A stretch of 64,000 bases of DNA from Pseudomonadota bacterium (GTDB lineage: Bacteria > Pseudomonadota > Gammaproteobacteria > Steroidobacterales > Steroidobacteraceae). The translations under genes were made by a program, and so were the position numbers. Of the stretch, positions 25,225 to 33,351 are shown one piece after another (the first letter of the stretch is position 1; every line of letters starts with the position of its first letter). The notes beneath the pieces were generated by a model, which saw nothing but the letters and a program-made list of their open reading frames with translations, did not search any database and was not told where the DNA came from. The stretch lies in NCBI GenBank assembly GCA_016703895.1, contig JADJBE010000001.1, positions 807,501-871,500 on the forward strand. Direction: 5' to 3'.

Positions 25225-26929
25225 TATTCGCGTCTTTTTGTGGTTGGGCCTGGTGCTCGCCGTCTGGCTCAACTACAACGCGTGGGTGGTTGACTATGGC
25301 CCGACCGGCAAAGTTGCCGGCGCCGACACTACCCGTGATAGCGCCGCTAATGAAACAAAAACTGGCTCTTTAGAGACTTCTGTTCCGCAAGCGACGCAGT
25401 CTGCGTCTGCTAACTCTGCGGCGGTCGGTGACACCCCAGCCGCTGTCCCGTCGGTGGCTACTGGCGATCCGGCAACTACTGCAACGGCGACTGGTCCCGG
25501 TCTTGTCCGGGTCCGAACCGACGTGCTGGACGTCGAGATCAGTCTCGCGGGCGGCGAGCTGCGCGGTGCCGAGCTGTTGCGCTACCCGGTCGTCAAGGGT
25601 GGCGCCGAGCGAGTTGAGCTTTTCAATCGCGACTCACCTCAGACCCTGTATGTATTGCAGACGGGCTTGAGCGGACCCGCCAACGCGAATCGACCGACGC
25701 ACCTGAGCCTTTTCACGTCCCCCGCGCAAGAGTTCCGCTTGGCCACCGGCGCCACGGAGCTGCGCGTGCCGCTGACCTGGACCGATCCAGCCGGGGTGGT
25801 GGTGACCAAGACCTTCATCTTTAAGCCCGGCAAGTATCGGATCGATGTCGAGTATGACGTCGAGAATCGGACCGCCACTCCCTGGGCCGCAGCCTCCTAC
25901 GCGCAGATTCTGCGTTTCGACCCGCCGGTCGAGCGCTCGATGTTCGACGTGCAGAGCTACGCCTTCCGGGGCCCCGCGATCTATGACGGCGAAAAGTACC
26001 GCAAGCTCAAGGTCGACAAGGACGAAGACCGTGCGCTGCAGATCGATGTGCAGGGTGGTTGGTTAGCGGCGCTACAGCATCAGTTCGTCGCGGCGTTCGT
26101 CCCCAATCCGAAAGCCCCATATCGGATCACGCTGCGAGCCGAGGGCCGTGAATATCTGCTGTCGGCTGTTGGGCCACTGACCACGGTCGCGCCGAACACC
26201 ACCGGTCAATTCACCGAGACACTGTTCGTGGGACCGAAACTGCAATCCGAGCTGACCACCACGGGCACCGAGCTGGATCGCGTCGCGGACTACGGCATGC
26301 TGACACTGTTAGCCCGACCGCTGTTCTGGCTGCTGGAACAAGCGCATAAACTGGTGGGCAACTGGGGCTTCGCGATCATCCTGGTGACGCTGATGCTGAA
26401 GCTCATCTTCTACCCCTTGTCCGAAGCGTCCGGCCGGTCGATGGCCAAAATGCGCGCGCTCGCACCGCGCATCAAGAACCTGCAGGAATCCTACAAGGAC
26501 GAACGCGAGAAGCTCGGCCGCGCCATGATGGAGCTTTACCAGAAAGAGAAGATCAACCCCGTGGCGGGTTGTCTGCCGATGCTGGTGCAGATGCCAGTGT
26601 TCATCGCTTTTTACTGGGTGCTGCTCGAGTCGGTCGAAATGCGTCAGGCGCCCTTCATGCTGTGGATCAACGATCTGTCGGCGCGCGATCCGTTCTTCAT
26701 CCTGCCCGCGCTAAATGGTTTGGCGATGTTCGCGCAGTTCAAGGTGAATCCGCCGCCGCCGGACCCGATCCAGGCAAAGATATTCCAGTTCATGCCAATC
26801 GTGTTCTCGGTCATGTTTGCGCTGTTTCCAGCGGGGCTGGTGCTCTATTGGGTCACCAATACCGTGCTGTCGATTGCGCAGCAGTGGAATATCAATCGGC
26901 GCGTGGCATTGCAGATGAAGAAGGCGTAG
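25214..26929 (+). CDS. yidC: membrane protein insertase YidC
   Basis: A 571-residue Gram-negative-type YidC. It has an N-terminal anchor (VFLWLGLVLAVWLNYNAW), a Ser/Thr/Ala-rich linker, a large periplasmic beta domain (about residues 90-340), and the conserved five-helix insertase core beginning WGFAIILVTLMLKLIFYPLS with the coiled hairpin KMRALAPRIKNLQESYKDER. It inserts inner-membrane proteins alone or with Sec. The ATG at 25214 gives the normal hydrophobic N-terminus. Confidence 0.97.
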   Translation: MNNNIRVFLWLGLVLAVWLNYNAWVVDYGPTGKVAGADTTRDSAANETKTGSLETSVPQATQSASANSAAVGDTPAAVPSVATGDPATTATATGPGLVRVRTDVLDVEISLAGGELRGAELLRYPVVKGGAERVELFNRDSPQTLYVLQTGLSGPANANRPTHLSLFTSPAQEFRLATGATELRVPLTWTDPAGVVVTKTFIFKPGKYRIDVEYDVENRTATPWAAASYAQILRFDPPVERSMFDVQSYAFRGPAIYDGEKYRKLKVDKDEDRALQIDVQGGWLAALQHQFVAAFVPNPKAPYRITLRAEGREYLLSAVGPLTTVAPNTTGQFTETLFVGPKLQSELTTTGTELDRVADYGMLTLLARPLFWLLEQAHKLVGNWGFAIILVTLMLKLIFYPLSEASGRSMAKMRALAPRIKNLQESYKDEREKLGRAMMELYQKEKINPVAGCLPMLVQMPVFIAFYWVLLESVEMRQAPFMLWINDLSARDPFFILPALNGLAMFAQFKVNPPPPDPIQAKIFQFMPIVFSVMFALFPAGLVLYWVTNTVLSIAQQWNINRRVALQMKKA

Positions 26930-26945
26930 CAGCTAAGGCGTGATC

Positions 26946-27160
26946 GCGTACGACTGGAGCGGCTGGTGGCCTGACGCGTGAGTCGGGCGCGCTTCGTGTT
27001 AGTGCTCGAAGCGACCACTAACACGGCGAACCTTGCGCGAGCACGGGGCGCATTTTTCACCGGAATCAAAGGCCAGGATCTTGACGTTGTAGGAGCGCCC
27101 CGTGCCCGCGCTGCGGCGCCCTCTACACACGTCAGGCCACCAGCCGCTCCAGTCGCACGC
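26946..27160 (+). repeat. three-way-junction repeat element, copy 1
   Basis: This 215-base intergenic element sits 16 bases after yidC. The ends form inverted arms of 35 bases (26946-26980 with 27126-27160, two mismatches). Inside are a 10-base-pair hairpin (26995-27004 with 27016-27025) and a 17-base stem (27035-27051 with 27095-27111, one mismatch), separated by segments shared with copies 2 and 3, such as GGGCGCGCTTCG, GGCGAACCTTGCG and the loop around AATCAAAGGCCAGGATCTTG. The right side contains TGTAGGAGCGCC, resembling the GTAG head of REP sequences. Function unknown. Confidence 0.85.
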
Positions 27161-27231
27161 CGGCTCGGCTTGTTGCGACGCCTGCTTCGACCGCAGCGCG
27201 CAGAGTTGGGGAGCTAGTACGGTTGTTAGCG

Positions 27232-27672
27232 CTAGTTTCGCTGGTCGGTTCGCGTTAGCGCAAGCGGTTGCCGCGTGAACAAGAGCTTGAGGGCTTGCAC
27301 CAGAACCGACGCGGCGCAGATCACTTCTGCCAGGATCGTGACGTTCATCATCACGCTGTGCGCTGTCATGGACGCGACGACGTAGTGGCCAAGACTGTCG
27401 AGGCTTAGCAGCGCGTAGCCGGACAGCACCAACGCACCGGCAACCCGCCAATTGCGGTGCAGCATCCACCAGCCGAATAGTCCCACGCAGGTCATCCCAA
27501 GCCGCGCCAAGTACACGCCGCCTCGTGTCCACGTCGCGGGCAAGCCCGGGTAGTCGCGGATGAATTCGGCGTTGTGCCCAAAATGCACCAGACTCGCAGC
27601 ACCATACGCCACCAGCAGCAATAACAACTTGCCGTGTCGACGTGGTTCTAGAACGGGTAACTTCTCAGACAT
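27232..27672 (-). CDS. uncharacterised four-helix membrane protein
   Basis: A 146-residue protein with about four transmembrane helices, for example LLLLLVAYGAASLVHFGHNA, MTCVGLFGWWMLH, AGALVLSGYALLSL and VTILAEVICAASVLVQAL. His residues lie in or near the first helix (LVHFGHNAEF) and near the third (LDSLGHYV), which could bind a metal or heme, but I do not recognise a family. It is flanked by copies 1 and 2 of the structured repeat in opposite orientations, hinting at an insertion between yidC and mnmE, which are adjacent in many gammaproteobacteria. Confidence 0.65.
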   Translation of the reverse strand: MSEKLPVLEPRRHGKLLLLLVAYGAASLVHFGHNAEFIRDYPGLPATWTRGGVYLARLGMTCVGLFGWWMLHRNWRVAGALVLSGYALLSLDSLGHYVVASMTAHSVMMNVTILAEVICAASVLVQALKLLFTRQPLALTRTDQRN

Positions 27673-27729
27673 TGCGTTGCGCTAGCTTGCGCTCATGAAC
27701 CACGGTTGGTGAGTGCAGTCCGAGACGAT

Positions 27730-27939
27730 CGACACGCGCAGTGGTGGTGCCAACGAAGGTGTGGAGGGCGCCGCAGCGTGGGCATGGGGCGCTCCTACAA
27801 CGCCAAGATCCTGGCCTTTGATTCCCGTGAAAAATGCGCGCCATGCCCACGCAAGGTTCGCCGCCCAACGAGGGGCTTTGACCGCGTTGGGCGAAGCGCG
27901 CCCGATTCACCTTCGTTGGCACCACCACTGCGCGTGTCG
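27730..27939 (-). repeat. three-way-junction repeat element, copy 2 (inverted)
   Basis: This 210-base element is inverted relative to copy 1. Its terminal arms of 32 bases (27730-27761 with 27908-27939) are perfectly complementary but unrelated in sequence to the arms of copy 1. The inner hairpin (27862-27870 with 27885-27893, CGCCCAACG and CGTTGGGCG) and the third stem (27776-27792 with 27836-27852) also use other bases than copy 1 while keeping pairing. The segments between stems are nearly identical to copy 1 on the minus strand. It lies 59 bases before mnmE. Confidence 0.85.
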
Positions 27940-27998
27940 CCGGCACATGGCCCGCCATCACCACGCGTATGATCATGCTGCACGCTAGGACGTAACGA

Positions 27999-29351
27999 AT
28001 GGCCCATATCGACACGATTGCTGCAGCTGCAACGCCTGCTGGACGAGGCGGGGTGGCGATCGTACGCGTCTCTGGGCCGCGGACACCGGAGATCGCCGCG
28101 ACGCTGTTGGGCGACCTACCGCAGGCGCGCGTCGCAACGCTGGCGCCATTTCCGGATGAGCACGGCGAGCCTATTGATGTCGGGATCGCGCTGTTTTTTC
28201 CAGGTCCGCATTCCTATACCGGTGAGCACGTACTCGAATTGCAGGGGCACGGCGGACCGGTGGTGGTGGAGCGTTTGGTGGCACGTGTCATCGCGCTCGG
28301 CGCGCGCCGGGCGGAACCGGGCGAATTCACGTTGCGGGCGTATCTGAACGACAAGATCGACTTGGCCCAGGCCGAAGCGGTAGCCGATTTGATCGACGCG
28401 GGTTCTGCGGATGCCGCGCGTGCTGCCATGCGTTCCCTGCAGGGCGAGTTCTCGACGATGGTTGCCGGGTTGATTGACGCTGTGATCGAGACCCGTGTCT
28501 ATGTTGAAGCCGCGATAGATTTTCCCGAAGCAGAAGTCGACTTCCTCGCTGACACCGAACTGGCGACACGGCTTGCACAGTTGCAGGAGCACTTCGCAGC
28601 CATTGCGGCCAGCGCACAGCAAGGCCGGTTGCTGCGTGACGGAATGACGGTGGTGTTAGCCGGCCGACCCAATGCTGGCAAGTCCAGTTTGTTGAACCGC
28701 CTTGCTGGTTACGACGCCGCGATCGTGACGCCGATTCCCGGCACCACCCGCGACGTCGTGCGGGAGCGCATCGAGATAGATGGTATGCCACTGCACGTGC
28801 TCGATACCGCTGGGCTGCGAGAGGCGCAGGATGCCGTAGAGGTTGAGGGTGTGCGGCGTGCGCATGCTGAGATGGCCAAAGCCGACGGCGTCCTGTTTGT
28901 CATCGACAGCGCCGCGGATCCAGAGGCGGATGCCTACCGCGCCGAACGGGAGGCTTTGCCGACCGGCGTGCCCGTCACTCTGGTGTTCAACAAGATCGAT
29001 CTTGTCGATGTGTTGTCGTTAGCCAATACCATCAGCGGCCCGCGCCGAATCGCGGTGTCAGCCACGACGGGGCAGGGTCTCGCAAGCTTGCGGGACCATC
29101 TCAAACAAGCGATGCAGTTCCAGACACCGGCGAGCGGCAGTATCTCAGCGCGCCAGCGGCACATCGATGCGCTGGAACGCGCGCGACATCATGTCGACGC
29201 GGCCGTCGAATTATTGACGCAACGACGAGCGGGTGAACTGATGGCCGAGGAGCTACGCGCGGCGCAGCGCTCACTCGATCAGATCACCGGTGTATTTTCC
29301 AGCGATGACTTGCTCGGTAGAATCTTCGGTTCGTTCTGTATTGGTAAGTAG
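27999..29351 (+). CDS. mnmE: tRNA uridine-5-carboxymethylaminomethyl modification GTPase MnmE
   Basis: A 450-residue protein with the N-terminal folate-binding domain (DTIAAAATPAGRGGVAIVRVSG), a helical domain and an inserted G domain with GRPNAGKSSLLN, TTRD, DTAGL and NKID, and the C-terminal CIGK with the active Cys. With MnmG it makes the cmnm5 modification at wobble U34 of tRNAs. Its partner mnmG is 4 kb downstream with an ABC transporter and a peptidase inserted on the other strand. Confidence 0.97.
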   Translation: MAHIDTIAAAATPAGRGGVAIVRVSGPRTPEIAATLLGDLPQARVATLAPFPDEHGEPIDVGIALFFPGPHSYTGEHVLELQGHGGPVVVERLVARVIALGARRAEPGEFTLRAYLNDKIDLAQAEAVADLIDAGSADAARAAMRSLQGEFSTMVAGLIDAVIETRVYVEAAIDFPEAEVDFLADTELATRLAQLQEHFAAIAASAQQGRLLRDGMTVVLAGRPNAGKSSLLNRLAGYDAAIVTPIPGTTRDVVRERIEIDGMPLHVLDTAGLREAQDAVEVEGVRRAHAEMAKADGVLFVIDSAADPEADAYRAEREALPTGVPVTLVFNKIDLVDVLSLANTISGPRRIAVSATTGQGLASLRDHLKQAMQFQTPASGSISARQRHIDALERARHHVDAAVELLTQRRAGELMAEELRAAQRSLDQITGVFSSDDLLGRIFGSFCIGK

Positions 29352-29785
29352 TGAACGGAGCGGATACTTCCCGGATGCAATTTAGCTGCAAGGTCAAATT
29401 ACCGCATGATCAACGTGCGTCGCTGCATGAGTTGTTTGGTGACGTGATTGATCACGTGGAAATCATCGAGCATTCATGGTTCGCATGGCTGCACGTGGTC
29501 GCCGCGGCCACCACGCGCCGACGGCGCATCTATCTGCGCGGTAGTGCCGAGGAGTTTTTTGCCGATCCGAAACTTGTGCTGCACGAGTATTTTCACGTGC
29601 TGGGGCAGTGGGAGCCGGGCGCACTCACCGTGTGGCGCTATCTCGTCGAGTCGTTCCGCCGTGGCTATTGGGACAACCACTTCGAGATCGAGGCGCGCGA
29701 GTTTGCCGACGATCATTTTCTGCGCTTCCGGGCATTGTTAGCGCGGCACCGAAGTAGCGATAAGCCGGACATTCAGCGCGTATAG
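29351..29785 (+). CDS. small HEYFH protein, possible zinc metallopeptidase-like
   Basis: This 144-residue protein is unrecognised as a named family. Its centre reads KLVLHEYFHVLGQWEPG, where HEYFH fits the HExxH zinc motif, and the later HFEIEAREFADDH could give the third ligand, as in gluzincin-like or eCIS-core DUF4157-like domains. No signal peptide or membrane helix is seen. The GTG start shares a base with the mnmE stop; ATG at 29384 is an alternative. Translation is probably coupled to mnmE. Catalytic activity is inferred only from the motif. Confidence 0.65.
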   Translation: MNGADTSRMQFSCKVKLPHDQRASLHELFGDVIDHVEIIEHSWFAWLHVVAAATTRRRRIYLRGSAEEFFADPKLVLHEYFHVLGQWEPGALTVWRYLVESFRRGYWDNHFEIEAREFADDHFLRFRALLARHRSSDKPDIQRV

Positions 29786-29838
29786 CGGGTGCCTCAGCGC
29801 AAGCTGTTGTCGGCTGCGCAATTGCAGTGCGGCTAGTC

Positions 29839-31038
29839 TTAGCCCAATAGGCCTTCGCGGTTATAGAGGCGTCCGGCAATCCACGCGAGTACCACGCCAA
29901 ACCCAAGCGTGCTGAGCACTGACGCGAGCAACTGGACGGTCGCAATGGGCTCGGCACGCAGGATGCTGGTGATCAGCAGGTGCTGCGAGAGGAACGGCAC
30001 GAACATCAACGCCGTCGTCGCGACGAGGCCGAGCATGCCGGCAAAGACCAGCGGCAGGGTGGGCACGGCGATCACGAAAGATAAATAGCTCTGCGCTTCA
30101 CGGTAGCTCTTGGCGAACGCGGCGATGATCGTGAGGAATGCCGCGCCCAGCAGCGCGATCGGCGCGCAGCAGGCGATCATCGCTGCCGCGGCAGTCGGCC
30201 CCAGGTTGGCACTCATGCCAAATCGCTCCAGGCCAATAAAGCGCACCGCGATGGCAAACGCCGTGACCGTGAGAATCAGCGACAACAGCATGTAGGCAGC
30301 CGACGCCAGTATCTTGCCGTAGATCAGGTTCGCGCGCGGCACTGGAGTCGTTAGCAGGGGTTCGAGTGAGCCGCGTTCGCGCTCGCCGGCGGTCGCGTCA
30401 ATGGCGAGATATAGCCCACCGACCAGCATCGACAACAGCACGATGTAGCTCAGCATGCTGAGCAGCAACACCGACCGGGTAGTGGGTGTCGACACGTCGA
30501 TGTCTTGCACGGCGAGCGGTACGCCCACCAGCGGATCCACTCCCCGCGCCAACAGTCGTAGCTGCGCGACTTGCTGGCCGTACTGCATCACAAGCGATTT
30601 CACCCGCGCGACAGCGCGCGCCTCGAATGCGCGTGAACCGTCGGAATACACCAGGATCGGTGCCGGCTGTGTGCCGGCCAGCCGTGCGCCGAAGTCCGCT
30701 GGAATGGCGACGATGATCTTGTGCTCACGCTTGAACACCGCGTCGCGTGCGGCCCTGTCATCGAGCGCAATCGGCGTCATCTCGATGCCGCGGGCGCCTA
30801 ACCAGTCCACCAGATTCGGTGCGCGCTCGGGGTGCGAGATCGCGACGGCTACCGGCTTGTCACTCGCCGCGTCACTCTGCTTCACCGAGAACTGGGTCAG
30901 GCCGGCAAACAGCAGCGGGCCAAACACCGGCCCGATGAGCAGCGCCGAGAGGAGCGTGCGCCGGTCACGCAGGTTCTCGAAAAACTCTTTCTTGAACACG
31001 GTGAAAATGCCGCGCCAGCGGCCAAGTTGTTGGCTCAT
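29839..31038 (-). CDS. ABC transporter permease, NatB/ABC-2 type
   Basis: A 399-residue ABC-2 permease: a cytoplasmic N-terminus (FKKEFFENLRDRRTLLSALL), a first helix, an extracytoplasmic domain of about 150 residues, then five helices with ERERGSLEPLLTTPVPRANL, the coupling helix typical of NatB and DUF3526-like Na+ exporters. It pairs with the ATPase that precedes it (ATGA overlap at 31035-31038). The exported substrate, possibly Na+ or a small peptide, cannot be fixed. ATG at 31038 preferred over a frame extension to 31173 lying in the ATPase gene. Confidence 0.85.
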   Translation of the reverse strand: MSQQLGRWRGIFTVFKKEFFENLRDRRTLLSALLIGPVFGPLLFAGLTQFSVKQSDAASDKPVAVAISHPERAPNLVDWLGARGIEMTPIALDDRAARDAVFKREHKIIVAIPADFGARLAGTQPAPILVYSDGSRAFEARAVARVKSLVMQYGQQVAQLRLLARGVDPLVGVPLAVQDIDVSTPTTRSVLLLSMLSYIVLLSMLVGGLYLAIDATAGERERGSLEPLLTTPVPRANLIYGKILASAAYMLLSLILTVTAFAIAVRFIGLERFGMSANLGPTAAAAMIACCAPIALLGAAFLTIIAAFAKSYREAQSYLSFVIAVPTLPLVFAGMLGLVATTALMFVPFLSQHLLITSILRAEPIATVQLLASVLSTLGFGVVLAWIAGRLYNREGLLG

Positions 31039-31766
31039 TCCAGCCCCGCGTCGCTGCCGATCAAGCTGACAAAGGCGTCTTCGAGCCCCTCCTGGCCGGT
31101 GCGCGCCCGCAACGCTTCCAGCGTGCCGCTCGCCACCACCTCGCCGCGTGCAATCACGACGATCTCGTCGCACAGCGCCGCCACTTCCTGCATCACGTGG
31201 CTCGAGAACACGATGCAGTGCCCGCGCTCGCGCAATTTACGGAGCAGGCCACGCAAGTTGCGCACTGCCATCACATCAAGGCCATTGGTCGGTTCGTCGA
31301 GCAGCACGTTGCGGGGCTCGTGCACCAGTGCCCGCGCCAATGCCGTCTTGAGACGCTGACCCTGCGAGTAGCCTTTGGCGCGCCGCGTCGCGAAGTCCTG
31401 CATTTCCAGTAGTTCGATCAGCTCGTCGGCGCGGCGCTCACGCACGCTGCGATCGAGACCATGCAGCTCGCCAAAATAGAGAATGTTCTCGCGCGCGGTC
31501 AGATGCGGATAGACGCCCGCCGAGTGCGACAACACGCCAATCGAGCGCCGTACTTCAAGGGGCGCGGTGACCACGCTAACGCCATCGACGAACGCATCGC
31601 CCGCATCGGGTCGCAGCACGGTGTAGAGCATGCGGAGTGTGGTCGACTTGCCAGCGCCGTTCGGGCCTAACAACCCGGTGATACGCCCGTCCGCGGCGTC
31701 GAAACTCACGCCCCGCACCGCAAGCACCTCGCCGAACGATTTGCGCAGTGCTTGCACGGCAATCAT
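31035..31766 (-). CDS. ABC transporter ATP-binding protein, NatA type
   Basis: A 243-residue ATPase with Walker A GPNGAGKST, signature YSQGQRLKTALARAL, Walker B NVLLDEPTNGLD and the switch His in VFSSHVMQEV. The YSQGQ variant of the LSGGQ signature is typical of the NatA / ABC-2 group. It overlaps the permease gene and the upstream peptidase gene by 4 bases each, making a three-gene operon peptidase-natA-natB on the minus strand. Confidence 0.9.
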   Translation of the reverse strand: MIAVQALRKSFGEVLAVRGVSFDAADGRITGLLGPNGAGKSTTLRMLYTVLRPDAGDAFVDGVSVVTAPLEVRRSIGVLSHSAGVYPHLTARENILYFGELHGLDRSVRERRADELIELLEMQDFATRRAKGYSQGQRLKTALARALVHEPRNVLLDEPTNGLDVMAVRNLRGLLRKLRERGHCIVFSSHVMQEVAALCDEIVVIARGEVVASGTLEALRARTGQEGLEDAFVSLIGSDAGLE

Positions 31767-33244
31767 GGTGCGGGACCTGCCGGCGAGAGGAAGAATGGCA
31801 TGGGTTTGAGTTTGGCGGTGCAGGAGGTGTTCAGCTTTGCAGCTGTTCCCGCGGCCACAAACTGCGCCATGATCGTATCGACGCACGGCGCCATGAGCTG
31901 GCCGTGGCCGAAGCCTGGCAGGATCAAATGCGCGTTGTCGGCAAAGGCGCGCTGGGCCTCGGTCGCATACTTCGGCGGCGTGACGGGGTCATCGCCGCCC
32001 GACATCAACAGTGCCGGCACCGTGCTGCTGAGCGGTGCGTGCAGATCCGAATCCACTATGCCGCGGGGCCATTCGCGACACATCGCGACCAGCTGCTCTA
32101 CTTGCTTCAGACCCATGTGAGTGGCCGCGAGCGCGTCACGCGGCAGCGTCGCAAGATCTATCAACGGCGCGTCTTCGGAACACGCCACACTGTTGTGCAT
32201 GCCGTAGGCAACGGTGCTGTCGAGTGAGCGACTGATCATCAAATACTGGGCCGCCAGCGCGCGAAAGTCGCGATCGCGCTGCGCTTGTTTGAGCGCCATC
32301 GGCAGCAGCGCGGATTGCGACGGGTCGTAGCTCGCGAGTCGCAGCACCGCCGACAGATGGGGTTGGCCGAACTCGAGCTCCCGCTGCACGCCGGTGCGGG
32401 GATCCGCCAGCGTCACCTTGACCCGCTGTTCACCAAGCGCCGCCCAGAGCGCGCGATAGTCGACCAGCGGATTGCCGAGCGCATCGTGACACTCGGGATC
32501 GTTTTGGCAGCGTGCCAGGATCCGCTGCAGGGCAGCTTCGGCGTCGAGCGCCATCTCTGGCCCGAGGACCAGGGTGGGTGGCACGACGCCATCCAGAATC
32601 AGCGTGCGGGTGGCATCGGCATAGCGACGCGCATAGTGCTGCGCGACGCGCGTGCCGTAGGAGACGCCGTACAGATTGAGCTGTGCATAGCCGAGCGCCA
32701 GTCGAAGCGTCTCGAGATCGCGTACCGCGACACTGGTGGTGTACTGCGTCAAGGCCGCGCGCTGGCTGAGATCGTCACGGCAAGTCCGCGTAATTGCTGC
32801 GATATCGACGCTATCTGGGTCGATCAAGTCGTCATCATCGAACTGGCAGTCCAGTCGATTTGAGCGCCCGGTACCGCGCTGATCCATGATCAAGACGTCG
32901 CGCTCGCGTCGCAGGCGCGCAAATGCCGGTGCGACACTGGCATAGAAATCCGTCGACGCCATTCCCGGGCCACCGGCGATTACGACCACCGGATCGGGCG
33001 CTGCTCGCTGACTGATGGCCCGTATGCGCGCCACATAAAGCTCAATGCGGCGGCCGTCTGGTTGGCTGTAGTCCTCGGGAACGGTCAACTGGCCGCACTC
33101 CGCGGCAATCGTCTGCAGCCGGGCCGGACCGCTGATTTGACACGGGCGCAAGGTCAGCGTGGCCTCGCCCCGCTGCACAGCGTCGTTCGCTGGTGCGCTC
33201 AACGACCAAGCCGCCAGCAACGCCAGGCACAGTGGTTTTCGCAT
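31763..33244 (-). CDS. exported alpha/beta-hydrolase, peptidase family S33-like (TAP-like C-terminus)
   Basis: A 493-residue protein with a Sec signal (LCLALLAAWSLSAPA). The alpha/beta-hydrolase core has AGGPGMAST (oxyanion HGGPG-like), DQRGTGRSN and nucleophile GVSYGTR; the TAP-like C-terminal region has LLMSGGDDPVTPP (Asp) and ILPGFGHGQ (His), completing the triad. Tripeptidyl-peptidase-like S33 enzymes cut N-terminal residues from peptides. Co-transcription with natAB suggests a link to peptide export or toxin handling, which is inference. It starts 107 bases from the divergent mnmG. Confidence 0.85.
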   Translation of the reverse strand: MRKPLCLALLAAWSLSAPANDAVQRGEATLTLRPCQISGPARLQTIAAECGQLTVPEDYSQPDGRRIELYVARIRAISQRAAPDPVVVIAGGPGMASTDFYASVAPAFARLRRERDVLIMDQRGTGRSNRLDCQFDDDDLIDPDSVDIAAITRTCRDDLSQRAALTQYTTSVAVRDLETLRLALGYAQLNLYGVSYGTRVAQHYARRYADATRTLILDGVVPPTLVLGPEMALDAEAALQRILARCQNDPECHDALGNPLVDYRALWAALGEQRVKVTLADPRTGVQRELEFGQPHLSAVLRLASYDPSQSALLPMALKQAQRDRDFRALAAQYLMISRSLDSTVAYGMHNSVACSEDAPLIDLATLPRDALAATHMGLKQVEQLVAMCREWPRGIVDSDLHAPLSSTVPALLMSGGDDPVTPPKYATEAQRAFADNAHLILPGFGHGQLMAPCVDTIMAQFVAAGTAAKLNTSCTAKLKPMPFFLSPAGPAP

Positions 33245-33351
33245 CGTCGCAACGATACACGAAGCCTTCCAGGGCGCGGCGGTTTGGCGAGTCGCCGCTG
33301 CACCTCTACAATGGCGGGGTCAATCAAGCCTTTGATCCTTTGGGGAATCTC

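Noticed and set aside
26999..27532. Open frame reading through repeat copy 1 with a CxxC (EKCAPCSRK)
   Set aside because: The CxxC peptide also appears from repeat copy 2 only because the DNA is repeated; the frame has no ribosome-binding site or conserved continuation.
27665..28015. Open frame on the minus strand with MAGHVPATRAVVVP
   Set aside because: It lies across repeat copy 2; similar VMAGxVPA frames are recurring translations of repeats in other bacteria and not genes.
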